Assembly: GCA_947479645.1 (NCBI GenBank)
Contig: CANKAJ010000043.1
Span: 1 to 34,238 of the forward strand
Direction of reading: 5' to 3'
Source: Betaproteobacteria bacterium
GTDB taxonomy: Bacteria; Pseudomonadota; Gammaproteobacteria; Burkholderiales; SG8-39
DNA length: 34,238 nt
Made by a program: the position numbers and the translations under genes. Positions 27,269 through 34,238 of the stretch are shown here, piece by piece. How positions within the stretch are numbered: the stretch's first letter is position 1; every line of letters begins with the position of its first letter. Under the pieces are notes generated by a model, which saw only the letters and a program-made list of their open reading frames with translations, made no database searches and had not been told where the DNA came from.

Positions 27269-27637
27269 ATGCGCCTCATCGTATGTTTTTTGTTGACGCT
27301 GATTGGCTCACCAGCCTGGGCCGGGTGGGTGAAGGTGGGGGAAATTGCCTTCTATGTCGATGTCGATACGATTCAGGTCAATGGCGACATCCGACGCGTC
27401 TGGGAACTGCAGGACTTGAAGGCAGGCGATTCAACGGCGGCGCTGTCACGGCGGATATGGGTTGAGTACGACTGCAAGGCCGGGCGCAGGAGGCTGCTGT
27501 CCCTGACGGCTCATTCCGGCCCCATGGCGAATGGCAGTGTGTTGGTTACGCTGAACAGAACGAGCGAATGGGATTTCATCACATCGGGCGCCACCGCCAG
27601 CGCCCCACTCAAGTTCGTTTGCTCCTGGAAGCCCTGA
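27269..27637 (+). CDS. Secreted Adhesin_E-like protein
   Basis: This 122-aa protein begins with a clear signal peptide (MRLIVCFLLTLIGSPAWA, cut after AWA). The mature part has WVKVGEIAFYVDVDTIQVNGDIRRVW, IWVEYDCKAGRRRLLSL and a final FVCSW. This matches the surface-adhesin E (Adhesin_E) family: about 100 residues, two Cys that can form a disulphide, and a repeated WELQD-type strand. Most members are of unknown role despite the name. It should be periplasmic or outer-surface. The gene stands alone and has GGGGG eight bases before the ATG. Confidence 0.75.
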   Translation: MRLIVCFLLTLIGSPAWAGWVKVGEIAFYVDVDTIQVNGDIRRVWELQDLKAGDSTAALSRRIWVEYDCKAGRRRLLSLTAHSGPMANGSVLVTLNRTSEWDFITSGATASAPLKFVCSWKP

Positions 27638-27679
27638 ACTCCATCGGTAGACAAGGAACTTCAGAATGCGTGGGGCCCT

Positions 27680-28663
27680 CTATTGCACCTTGATGCCAGT
27701 CTCACGGATGATCCGGCCCAGAACATTGAGTTCCTTGACGATCTGAGCGCCGAATTCTGCCGGTGTGCTGGGCAGGGGATAGGATCCTATGGCATCAAGT
27801 TTTTGAATAATATCGGGCAATTTGAGCAATCGGATGACTTCCCCATTCAATCGCTCAACGATTGGAGCAGGCAAACCTGCCGGACCCAGTATGCCCTGCC
27901 ATGGCGTGCCTTCCACTTCCCTGATTCCGGATTCTTCGAGTGCAGGGACCTCAGGCAGGATGGGCAGGCGCGTTCTGCCGATGGTCGCAATGGTTTTGAT
28001 GCGTCCGGTCTTGATTTGCGGCAATACCTGCGAAATGGTCGCAACCATGAGGTGCACATCGCCGGCCAGCATGGCTGACAGTGCCGGCGCTCCTCCCTTG
28101 TAGATGACTGACACAATATCGATGCCCGTCGTCTTCTTGAATGCTTCCAGGGCCAGATGACCGCCCCCACCGGCAGTGGAAACACCGGCATTCAGCGCGC
28201 CGGGCCTGGATTTCGCAAGCGCAATGAATTCCCTGACGTTGCTTGCCGGCAATGAAAATGGCACAGACATCACCAGTGGTTGCGTTGCGATCAGGGATAT
28301 CGGCGAAAAATCCCTGACCACATCGTAGGGCACCTGGGGATATAGAAAGGGAATGGTCGTGTGTGAGGCGAAGGCCAATAACAGTGTGTAACCATCGGGA
28401 GCGGACTTTGCCACCGCCGCCGATCCGATCATACCGCTGGCCCCGTCGCGGTTTTCGACCACCACGGGATAGCCCAGCCCTTCAGCGAGCTTGGCCGCGG
28501 CAATTCTGCCCACGATATCGGTGCCCCCACCTGGCGCAACCGGCACGATCATCCTGATCGCCTTGTTGGGAAAGTTGTCCCGAGCCGTTGCCGATTGCGC
28601 AAGGACCGGATCACTTGCCAAACCAATACCGGCAAGCATCAATATTAAAATGACGTGTCGCAT
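27680..28663 (-). CDS. Bug/TctC-family periplasmic solute-binding protein
   Basis: This 327-aa protein has a signal peptide (MRHVILILMLAGIGLASDPVLA) and the Bug fold signatures FPNKAIRMIVPVAPGGGTDIVGR, NRDGASGMIGSAAVAKSAPDGYTLL and VPYDVVRDFSPISLIA. Bug proteins bind carboxylates or related small molecules in the periplasm and are very numerous in betaproteobacteria; ligands cannot be read from the sequence. The ATG used has GAGGA five bases upstream and gives the usual family length. A longer open frame upstream runs into a repeat element and is not real. No TctA/TctB membrane partners are in the window, so it may be an orphan receptor or serve a distant transporter. Confidence 0.95.
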   Translation of the reverse strand: MRHVILILMLAGIGLASDPVLAQSATARDNFPNKAIRMIVPVAPGGGTDIVGRIAAAKLAEGLGYPVVVENRDGASGMIGSAAVAKSAPDGYTLLLAFASHTTIPFLYPQVPYDVVRDFSPISLIATQPLVMSVPFSLPASNVREFIALAKSRPGALNAGVSTAGGGGHLALEAFKKTTGIDIVSVIYKGGAPALSAMLAGDVHLMVATISQVLPQIKTGRIKTIATIGRTRLPILPEVPALEESGIREVEGTPWQGILGPAGLPAPIVERLNGEVIRLLKLPDIIQKLDAIGSYPLPSTPAEFGAQIVKELNVLGRIIRETGIKVQ

Positions 28664-28725
28664 GAAGTCCTCGAAAATAATGCCGCGTGTACGCTTCCTT
28701 TGGCTGGCAAGGAAGATCTTCGCGT

Positions 28726-28863
28726 TAGCAGGTTGTTGAAAAAGGGGGACACGGTCCCCCTTGACCCCCAAAATCAGGGGCAGTTGAAAAACGTTTCCCT
28801 CTGAAGCGAGAAGCAATAATTGATAGATTTTCCATCCGGGAATCGTTTTTCAACAGCCTGTTA
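28726..28863 (+). mobile_element. Small inverted-repeat (MITE-like) element
   Basis: A 138-bp element has 18-bp ends TAGCAGGTTGTTGAAAAA and the inverse of TAACAGGCTGTTGAAAAA, matching at 16 of 18 positions. Inside is a perfect hairpin at 28744-28760 (GGGGGAC-ACG-GTCCCCC). It has no coding capacity. It sits between the two divergent Bug genes, where it may affect transcription. The remaining bases up to 29098 hold only a short, unconvincing open frame. Confidence 0.7.
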
Positions 28864-29098
28864 GTTGGTGATTGCCAATGCCCTATTCTGTACGCTGAGC
28901 AGAAGCAGAAAATCCGCTTGGAAGTATTCCCATCGAATGCGCGAAATCTACTCTAGCCGTGTGTCGATGGCAAACCTGCAAAAAGACTTGTCGAAGGCCG
29001 CGGCGAGTGCGGTCCAGGCGCTCGCACACACCAATGCCGAGCTGGTATCGTTGCGTGGATAATCCATTCATCAGCAGATCTTATCGGAGGGCAGTCGA

Positions 29099-30091
29099 AT
29101 GAACGGGATCAGGACTTTGGGGATTTTCCTGGCTGTGCCAGCCGCACTGTCTTGCGCGGTTGCGGTTGCGCAAAGTGGTGCTGACAGTTTTCCTGCCAAA
29201 CCCGTGACGATTGTCATTCCATTTGCACCGGGGTCGGCGACTGAAACCGAAGTGCGGATCTACGGGCAGAAGATGACTGAATATCTGGGCCAGCCCTTCG
29301 TCGTCGAGTTCAAGCCTGGCGCCGGTGCTACGGTGGGAACAGCCTATGTTGCCAAGGCGCCCGCCGATGGCTACACGCTGCTGCAGGTATCCGCCGCCTT
29401 TGTGATTTCGCCGTTGCTGTACAAGAGCGTGCCCTACGATCCTTTTCGGGACTTTGCGCCTGTCTCGCTGATGAGCAAGAAGCCCAATGTGCTGCTGGTC
29501 AATCCGACGTTTCCATCCCGAAACTTTTCTGAATACATTGCCTATGCAAGAGCCAATCCGGGCAAGGTGAATTTCGCCACTTCCGGTGCGGGCAGTTCGC
29601 TGCATCTGATGGGCGCATGGCTGCATAGCGCCACCAATACCCGGGTTACCTTCATCCATTACAAGGGCGGATCGCCAGGCGTTCCCGATCTGTTGGCCGG
29701 ACGCATCGATGTATTGCCCAGCGTGCTGATCGGTGCGTTGGGCCTGATGCAGGCCGGCAAGGTCAGGCCGCTGGCCGTGACCAGCCTGGAACGAACGGCA
29801 ATCGCACCAGACGCTCTGACCGTTGCAGAACAGGAACCGTCGATGAAAGACTTCGAATATTCGGCGGTGATCGGCATACTCGCGCCTAAAAATACGCCGG
29901 CGGCCATTGTCAGTAAACTCGGCGCGAATTTCGCCAAGGCTGCGCGGGCCCCGGATGTGGTGCAGAAGATGGCCGCCGGCGGCGCCATCATGATCGGCTC
30001 GACGCCGGAGCAATATCGCCAGTCATTGATCTCGGAGAGTGAGCGCTTTCGCAAGCTGATCAAGGAAAACGACATCAAGCTGGACGAGTAG
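29099..30091 (+). CDS. Bug/TctC-family periplasmic solute-binding protein
   Basis: This 330-aa protein has a signal peptide (cleavage near AVAVAQ, residue 25) and the family landmarks FPAKPVTIVIPFAPGS, KPGAGATVGTAYVAKAPADGYTLL, VPYDPFRDFAPVSLMSK and a C-terminal PDVVQKMAAGGA. The usual glycine loop APGGGxD is changed to APGSATETE, so the pocket may differ from the neighbour's. It is divergent from the other Bug gene and not a recent copy of it. The start has GGAGG seven bases upstream. It may supply substrate to the oxidative genes downstream, but that is only inference from position. Confidence 0.95.
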   Translation: MNGIRTLGIFLAVPAALSCAVAVAQSGADSFPAKPVTIVIPFAPGSATETEVRIYGQKMTEYLGQPFVVEFKPGAGATVGTAYVAKAPADGYTLLQVSAAFVISPLLYKSVPYDPFRDFAPVSLMSKKPNVLLVNPTFPSRNFSEYIAYARANPGKVNFATSGAGSSLHLMGAWLHSATNTRVTFIHYKGGSPGVPDLLAGRIDVLPSVLIGALGLMQAGKVRPLAVTSLERTAIAPDALTVAEQEPSMKDFEYSAVIGILAPKNTPAAIVSKLGANFAKAARAPDVVQKMAAGGAIMIGSTPEQYRQSLISESERFRKLIKENDIKLDE

Positions 30092-30156
30092 CGCGCTCTG
30101 GTGGTGACGGGCCGTTACAAAGACGCGACGATTGGCAGGCAGACTCCTCGCTTTAG

Positions 30157-30745
30157 GCGCTAACCGACAAGGGGCATTCCCTCTTGGGTAAGTCCGGCGC
30201 GGAACTTCCGCAGATTGACCCGGAATTGCTACTCCGTGGCGATGGTCACACCATCGCGGGAACAACGCATCCTTGACATGGCGCAGGTTGGTGAAATCGA
30301 ACTGAAAAATCGCTGCGTCGATTGAGCGCGGAGGGGTTGATCACGCACAGCAATATCGGCCTGACAGACGATACGTGCCTTGATTTTAGCGAACAGATTG
30401 ATCGCCCGGCCATGCAGGATGCACTCGGAGGTTCGCAAAAGCGAGACGATCAGGATCGAGGCTGTGTGCGGAGCAATCCTGCTGGACGTGATTGTCGCGG
30501 ATCTGCATGGTTTTCATCTGCTGTCGAAGTTTTGCGCACAGGCGGTCTTTGGCGAGATTCCCGTTGTCATGCTGACCGGCAAGGCTTCACGGGAAGATAT
30601 CGTTCGCGGCCTGAACGCCGGAGCGGCCGGGTATATGACCAAGCCTGTTGCTGTTGACAGTCTTGCCCACAGCATAAGGGCGGTACTCGGATTCAGGCAG
30701 GTCGACAGGAGCAAGGATGGCGCGGGGACGCACGTGGTGGCCTGA
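30157..30745 (+). pseudogene. Decayed response regulator (winged-helix-like N-terminus plus receiver)
   Basis: Frame one at 30160-30273 reads LTDKGHSLLGKSGAELPQIDPELLLR and ends at a stop. After a second stop the same frame resumes at about 30300 as SLRRLSAEGLITHSN. Together these resemble the small winged-helix module some betaproteobacterial regulators carry before a receiver (inference). The receiver half, in the next frame from about 30477, is clear: ILLDVIVADLHGFHLL with the phosphoacceptor-like Asp, IPVVMLTGKASREDI, and the Lys of YMTKPVAVDSL. The N-terminal strand with the acidic pair is missing. Stops and a frame change show it is not functional. Confidence 0.6.
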
Positions 30746-30843
30746 TGTAGTGATCAAACAGGCAACCATCGCCCATGTAGTGGCGACCGGGCCGGCGCAC
30801 TGAAGCACTCATGGAGATGGTCGCCCGCTATTGAGGGCAGAAC

Positions 30844-31197
30844 TCAATAGCGGGATTCAAATTTGACGCCGTCACTCAGCATCAGGTCTTCAAGCGCTAT
30901 GTAAGAACGCTTCGTTTCCTTGTCGACGGTGAACTGAAGTTTTCGGTTGGATTCCTGCGTGCCGCGAAAAGCCAGCAGTTGCGCATGATCCCGGGTTTCC
31001 CATTCGTGGGCGCCGGCAATTCCAGCGGGGCAGTAGATGGCCATGCCCGGTTTGGACTCGGTATTGGCTGGATCGATAAGTCTGGATCGATAAGTTTTAG
31101 GGGAGATTAGATTTCCATGCCCATTGCTCCTTATGGAATATCCGTGAGTTTGTCGATTGGTATTGGGGAATGACTGAACAAGCGGGCGATCCCGCAA
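30844..31197 (-). CDS. Hypothetical ORF, probably truncated at its 5' end
   Basis: The last 67 codons, from an internal ATG at 31044 (MAIYCPAGIAGAHEWE to VKFESRY), look like real protein. The first 50 residues run into a repeat element and look random. No family is recognised. A gene cut at its front by element insertion would explain this. Confidence 0.35.
   Translation of the reverse strand: MRDRPLVQSFPNTNRQTHGYSIRSNGHGNLISPKTYRSRLIDPANTESKPGMAIYCPAGIAGAHEWETRDHAQLLAFRGTQESNRKLQFTVDKETKRSYIALEDLMLSDGVKFESRY
31068..31094 (+). repeat. Short tandem duplication
   Basis: CTGGATCGATAAG occurs twice with one base between (31068-31080 and 31082-31094), a 14-bp tandem copy. It lies near the damaged front of the hypothetical minus-strand gene. 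Confidence 0.6.
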
Positions 31198-31288
31198 GGG
31201 GAGTTCCTTCGGGGCGCGCCCCCTTGTATATCCTCCACTTCAGAGGAAACACTTTGTACGCTTTCTCCATGTTTGATACTTATTCAGT
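31173..31288 (-). mobile_element. MITE-like element, copy B
   Basis: The 116-bp element has the same ends as copy A: ACTGAACAAG, and CTTATTCAGT with one mismatch. It shares the 39-bp core in the opposite orientation. Compared with A it has extra sequence beside the core, including the 12-bp palindrome GGGGCGCGCCCC at 31211-31222. The bases from there to 31476 hold no gene I can support. Confidence 0.75.
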
Positions 31289-31476
31289 GTTTTCTTAGAT
31301 AAGTGCAAGGCTCATATCAATGATAGCGGCATCATGTGATTTTTTCGGATCTACTGCGCATTGATCATTATTAACCAAATGGAAATACTCATTGCATGGA
31401 TTAACGCTGTTTCCGATTGGCCCTGTCCCGTAGAATCAGCGGCCTGATTTCCCGCAACAATCGATTGGAGGCGTGC

Positions 31477-32502
31477 ATGAAATTCGGACTTTTCGGTGGT
31501 GGAAAGGTGGGCAACCTCAATCCGCTGGGCGACAGCTACGGATACAGGGACTTCATCAGGTACATCATCGATGCGGAAGAACTGGGTTTCGAGAGCGCGT
31601 TTCTGGTTGAGCACCACTTTACCGGGGTGGGCCAGGTGTCGGCCTCGTTGAGCCTGTTGTGCTACATCGCTGCGCGCACCAGTCGCATTCGTCTGGGCAC
31701 GGCGGTGGTCGTGCTGCCCTGGCACAACCCTGTTCTGCTGGCTGAACAGATAACCGCGCTGGATGTGCTCTCCGAAGGACGCTTTGACCTGGGTGTCGGT
31801 CGCGGTTATCGCAAGAATGAATTTGATTCGTTCTGCGTGCCCATGAGCGAGGCGCAGGATCGTTATACCGAGTGCTTTGATCTGCTGATGAAATCGCTGA
31901 CCAGCAAGGAGCGTTTCTCACATCACAGCAAGTACTGGAATTTCGAGGACATTATCGTCGAGCCGGCGCCGGTGCAGCAGCCGCACCCGCCGATCTGGAT
32001 GGCGGCCGGGCGTCCTGAGGGAATCGCCTATGTGGCCGGGTGCAACTACAACGTGCTGCTTGATCAGATTGGCAGCGTCGACGAAACCATCGAGCGAGTC
32101 CGCGTGTTCTTGGATGCGCAGGCAGCCAAGGGATTGCCTCGCGATGCCAGCCGTTGCGGCGTGACCCGAGCACTGCACATCGTCAATAACGACGAGGAAA
32201 GGCGCAAGGCCTATGCGCGTCGGCGCGAAACGCTGAAGAACATCGGCGAACTGGCCAAAAAACCCGGTGGTTTCAATCCGGAAACATTCGACGATGCGGA
32301 TATTGCCGCAGACGATGCGGCGCTCATCGGCACGCCGGAAGAAATTGGCGAGCGGCTGCAACGCCTGGCTGACGGCGGCGTTGAATACGTTCTGCTGACC
32401 AATGCGACTGCCACGCGCGAATCCCTGTTGACGTTTTCGGAAAAGATCATGCCCTACGTGAAATCCAGGCCACCCGCGCTGCGCGCGGTGGGCCAGCGCT
32501 GA
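31477..32502 (+). CDS. Luciferase-like (LLM) flavin-dependent monooxygenase
   Basis: This 341-aa protein belongs to the bacterial luciferase-like family, which uses reduced FMN supplied by a partner reductase to oxidise small organic substrates. Visible signatures are MKFGLFGG at the start, FLVEHHFTGVG near residue 44, TSRIRLGTAVVVLPWHNPVLLAEQ near 70, GRFDLGVGRGY near 103 and PPIWMAA near 170. The start has GGAGG six bases upstream; an upstream in-frame start adds 20 unlikely residues. The flavin reductase gene follows after 19 bases, so the two should form a two-component monooxygenase. The substrate is unknown. Confidence 0.93.
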   Translation: MKFGLFGGGKVGNLNPLGDSYGYRDFIRYIIDAEELGFESAFLVEHHFTGVGQVSASLSLLCYIAARTSRIRLGTAVVVLPWHNPVLLAEQITALDVLSEGRFDLGVGRGYRKNEFDSFCVPMSEAQDRYTECFDLLMKSLTSKERFSHHSKYWNFEDIIVEPAPVQQPHPPIWMAAGRPEGIAYVAGCNYNVLLDQIGSVDETIERVRVFLDAQAAKGLPRDASRCGVTRALHIVNNDEERRKAYARRRETLKNIGELAKKPGGFNPETFDDADIAADDAALIGTPEEIGERLQRLADGGVEYVLLTNATATRESLLTFSEKIMPYVKSRPPALRAVGQR

Positions 32503-32521
32503 ACTTGCGGATGACACGGCC

Positions 32522-33055
32522 TTGCTTGATCCGGTAAGAGTGACATTGCCCCTCGATCAGGGGGAGCCGAAGCGGCATCACGGGGCGCTGCGGTCTGCCC
32601 TCGGACGCTATCCGACGGGTGTAACCGTCGTGGCGGCCGTGGGTGCGGATCGTCATGTACATTGCATGACGGTGAATTCCTTTACCTCGCTGTCTCTTGA
32701 CCCGCCACTGGTGATGTGGGCGTTGCGGACGAAATCGGCGCGATATGAAACGTTGGCGAACAGCGCAGTGTTCTCTGTCAGCGTACTGGGCGAATTCCAG
32801 ATTGAGCTTGCTCGCCAGCATGCCATGTCACCTCCGACGCTGTTCGCAGTGGACAACTGGGATGCCTTTCTTGACGGTTGTCCGGTGATTGCTGGCGCGG
32901 CTGCACACTTCATCTGCAGGCCATCCGGACAGATGCTGCAAGGTGACCATACGCTGCTGGTCGGGGAGGTTTCCCATTTCGCCGAGGGGGACAGCAAGCC
33001 TTTGCTGTTCCTGTCCGGTGGTTATTATTCCGGAGTCGGAACGCGTCTGGCCTAG
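32522..33055 (+). CDS. Flavin reductase-like FMN-binding protein
   Basis: This 177-aa protein is of the flavin reductase-like (HpaC/NtaB-type) family. It has LGRYPTGVTVVAA, MTVNSFTSLSLDPPLVMWAL, FSVSVLG and a C-terminal PLLFLSGGYYSG. It should pass reduced FMN to the monooxygenase just upstream. The start is uncertain: the TTG used has no clear ribosome site, and the first 25 residues are not needed by the fold. The gap after the monooxygenase is only 19 bases, so it is cotranscribed. Confidence 0.93.
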   Translation: MLDPVRVTLPLDQGEPKRHHGALRSALGRYPTGVTVVAAVGADRHVHCMTVNSFTSLSLDPPLVMWALRTKSARYETLANSAVFSVSVLGEFQIELARQHAMSPPTLFAVDNWDAFLDGCPVIAGAAAHFICRPSGQMLQGDHTLLVGEVSHFAEGDSKPLLFLSGGYYSGVGTRLA

Positions 33056-33129
33056 CGGATTGTTGAAATTCGCAGGAATGTCATTTGCAAGGGCATGTTT
33101 GCGAATAATCCAGTTGCTTCAAAAGCAAC
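33053..33129 (+). repeat. Repeat end and hairpin after the flavin reductase gene
   Basis: TAGCGGATTGTTGAAATT, starting with the stop codon, is a diverged copy of the TAGCAGG-TGTTGAAA end seen at 25770 and 28726. Further on, GTTGCTT-CAA-AAGCAAC forms a perfect seven-pair hairpin at 33113-33129 without a U-run. Confidence 0.4.
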
Positions 33130-33211
33130 AGCAGACTCTTCGTGATGCTCAGGATGACAAGAATTGAGTGCATCACTGAGAAAACAAAAAAATTGTGAGA
33201 GGGGAGAGAGC

Positions 33212-34012
33212 ATGACAAATCAGAAAGCCGGCGCAGTCAAGGAAGGTTTCGCCCAGACCAATGGTCACGGACGCATGCATTATCACGAGGCGGGCAGCGG
33301 CGATCCGCTGATCCTGATTCATACCAATGGCGGGTCCGCCTATCAATATGCCGGCGTGATGGAGACCCTGGCGCGCGATTTCCGGGTCATTGCCTGGGAG
33401 ATGCCGGGTCACGGTGATTCTGATCCTGTCAGCAGGCATTACAGCATTGAAGACTATTGCGCGGCACTGGCGGCATTCATGGACACGCTGGATATCAAGG
33501 CGGCCCACGTGTCGGGCTGCTCGTGCGGGGGTTCCATCAGCGTGGGCTTCGCCAGCCTGTATGGGCATCGCACCCTGTCAACGGTCATCGTGGAAACGCC
33601 GTTTCGCACCTATGATGAATGGGGTGCGCGTTGGTCCCATACCGAAGCCAACTTCGGTATCCCCACCCAACCCGCGCATGAGGTCAAGGAACGCATCACT
33701 GCCGCCGATGAGGCACTGGTGACGCGCTGGAATATTGATCGCAACAAGGCGGGTGGGAAACTGATGATCAGCGTCATGTGGGCCATGCGCCAATTCGACG
33801 TCAAGGCTGGCGTGCTGAATATTCGCGTTCCTGCCATGGTGCTCTATGGCGCCAGGGGACCGACCATTTCCATGCGTGATCGCTTCGCCGCTGCCGTGCC
33901 GCATATGGCCATCAAGGCGCTCGACAACTGCGGGCATTTCCCGATGCTCGACGACCCTGCCGCCTTTGCCGCGACCTTGAAGGGATTTTGCTCGATCGCC
34001 AAAAAGACCTGA
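33212..34012 (+). CDS. Alpha/beta hydrolase
   Basis: This 266-aa protein has an alpha/beta-hydrolase fold: HYHEAGSGDPLILIHTNGGSA with the oxyanion region, WEMPGHGDSD, the nucleophile elbow GCSCGGS and the terminal NCGHFPMLDDP with the catalytic His. Where the acid usually lies after the sixth strand (GxxD), the protein has LYGARGPTIS, so the Asp is missing or displaced. The start has GAGGGGAGAG before the ATG. It follows the monooxygenase pair in the same direction and could split an oxidised product, but this is inference. The substrate is unknown. Confidence 0.93.
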   Translation: MTNQKAGAVKEGFAQTNGHGRMHYHEAGSGDPLILIHTNGGSAYQYAGVMETLARDFRVIAWEMPGHGDSDPVSRHYSIEDYCAALAAFMDTLDIKAAHVSGCSCGGSISVGFASLYGHRTLSTVIVETPFRTYDEWGARWSHTEANFGIPTQPAHEVKERITAADEALVTRWNIDRNKAGGKLMISVMWAMRQFDVKAGVLNIRVPAMVLYGARGPTISMRDRFAAAVPHMAIKALDNCGHFPMLDDPAAFAATLKGFCSIAKKT

Positions 34013-34069
34013 TTCCAATTCGGCTGGATATCCGGGGCAGGCATTGGCGGTCGGCACCTGCGGCGGGGG

Positions 34070-34131
34070 CCTGGTGTCGGTACCTGGTCCTGGTGCCTGG
34101 TGTCTGGTGTCTGGTGCCTGGGGCCAGGTGC
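34070..34131 (+). repeat. Degenerate CTGGTGT tandem repeat
   Basis: Units of about seven bases (CTGGTGT, CTGGTGC, CTGGTCC) recur in tandem between the hydrolase and the next gene. They end in the inverted repeat CCTGG-GG-CCAGG. No protein frame explains them. Confidence 0.65.
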
Positions 34132-34207
34132 TTGGTTGACGGGCGCCTGTTCTGGCGGCACCATGCAGCGGCAGCACCGTACCGCTGTCGTGCATGGATG
34201 GACCTGA

Positions 34208-34238
34208 ATGAACAAGCTATTGGGGATGCAGGCGTTTG
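34208..34238 (+). CDS. Probable LysR-type regulator, first codons (partial)
   Basis: The last 31 bases encode MNKLLGMQAF, which matches the usual opening of LysR-family regulators just before the helix-turn-helix. A purine-rich GATGGACC precedes the ATG. Only ten codons are visible, so the call is tentative. Confidence 0.5.
   Translation, partial: MNKLLGMQAF

Noticed and set aside
28664-28816. N-terminal extension of the minus-strand Bug protein
   Set aside because: It runs through the inverted-repeat element. The signal peptide, ribosome site and family length all point to the start at 28663.
28865-29062. A 65-codon open frame upstream of the second Bug gene
   Set aside because: Its composition is irregular, there is no family, it begins at the element edge and it lacks a ribosome site. 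The second half could be a gene remnant, but I cannot support it.
30230-30322. Frame reading ILDMAQVGEIELKNRCVD, resembling the start of an old-yellow-enzyme type protein
   Set aside because: The match is short and stops at once. The overlapping response-regulator remnant explains the region better.
31477-34012. A pyrimidine (Rut) degradation operon
   Set aside because: Only the enzyme classes agree. The monooxygenase does not show RutA-specific sequence, and rutB, rutC and rutE equivalents are absent.
1-34238. CRISPR arrays, tRNA or rRNA genes, and complete insertion sequences
   Set aside because: I found no regularly spaced repeats, no tRNA-like folds and no transposase. The repeats present are protein-coding duplications, short inverted-repeat elements or a simple tract.

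Overview
The window looks like a chromosome segment from a motile, high-GC betaproteobacterium. The main reasons are the gene order cheA-mcp-cheW-mcp-mcp-cheR-cheD-cheB, poly-HAMP chemoreceptors, two tripartite-tricarboxylate (Bug/TctC) receptors, bacteriohemerythrins and sigma-28 (FliA) type promoters. Rhodocyclales or a near relative is my best guess; the sequence alone does not prove it.

Positions 1-13615 hold a chemotaxis cluster: the end of cheA, a 760-aa receptor with a CheR-tethering tail, cheW, a second receptor with a NIT-like sensor, an Aer-like PAS receptor, cheR, cheD and cheB. Two broken receptor fragments lie between the intact ones, so this is a receptor family still duplicating and decaying in place. 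A GGDEF-EAL protein sits between cheD and cheB.

Positions 13639-21882 form a c-di-GMP and motility block. It holds a hemerythrin next to a PAS-GGDEF protein (apparently one gene split at a run of seven G), a membrane-anchored coiled-coil protein, a GGDEF protein, a FlhG/FleN ATPase, a degenerate EAL protein and an HDOD protein. On the opposite strand are an HD-GYP phosphodiesterase and a second hemerythrin. Four sites resembling TAAA-N15-GCCGATAA stand in front of transcription units here, which suggests co-regulation with late flagellar genes.

Positions 22110-25772 encode a giant Ala/Glu/Arg-rich coiled-coil protein with one membrane segment near its C-terminus; I cannot assign it a function. 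Positions 26006-27637 hold small genes: an XRE-like regulator, a DUF6812-like protein, a small zinc-ribbon-like protein and an Adhesin_E-like secreted protein.

Positions 27680-34238 look like accessory metabolism: two divergent Bug solute-binding proteins, a decayed response regulator, a luciferase-like monooxygenase, a flavin reductase, an alpha/beta hydrolase and the first codons of a probable LysR regulator. Short inverted-repeat elements are scattered here. One family has two inverted copies (19803-19890 and 31173-31288); another has a full copy at 28726-28863 and two single ends.

As a whole the window joins oxygen or redox sensing (Aer-like receptor, two hemerythrins) to the chemotaxis array and to c-di-GMP turnover, followed by an accessory catabolic segment marked by small repeats and pseudogenes. 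I saw no rRNA, tRNA, CRISPR array or complete insertion sequence.
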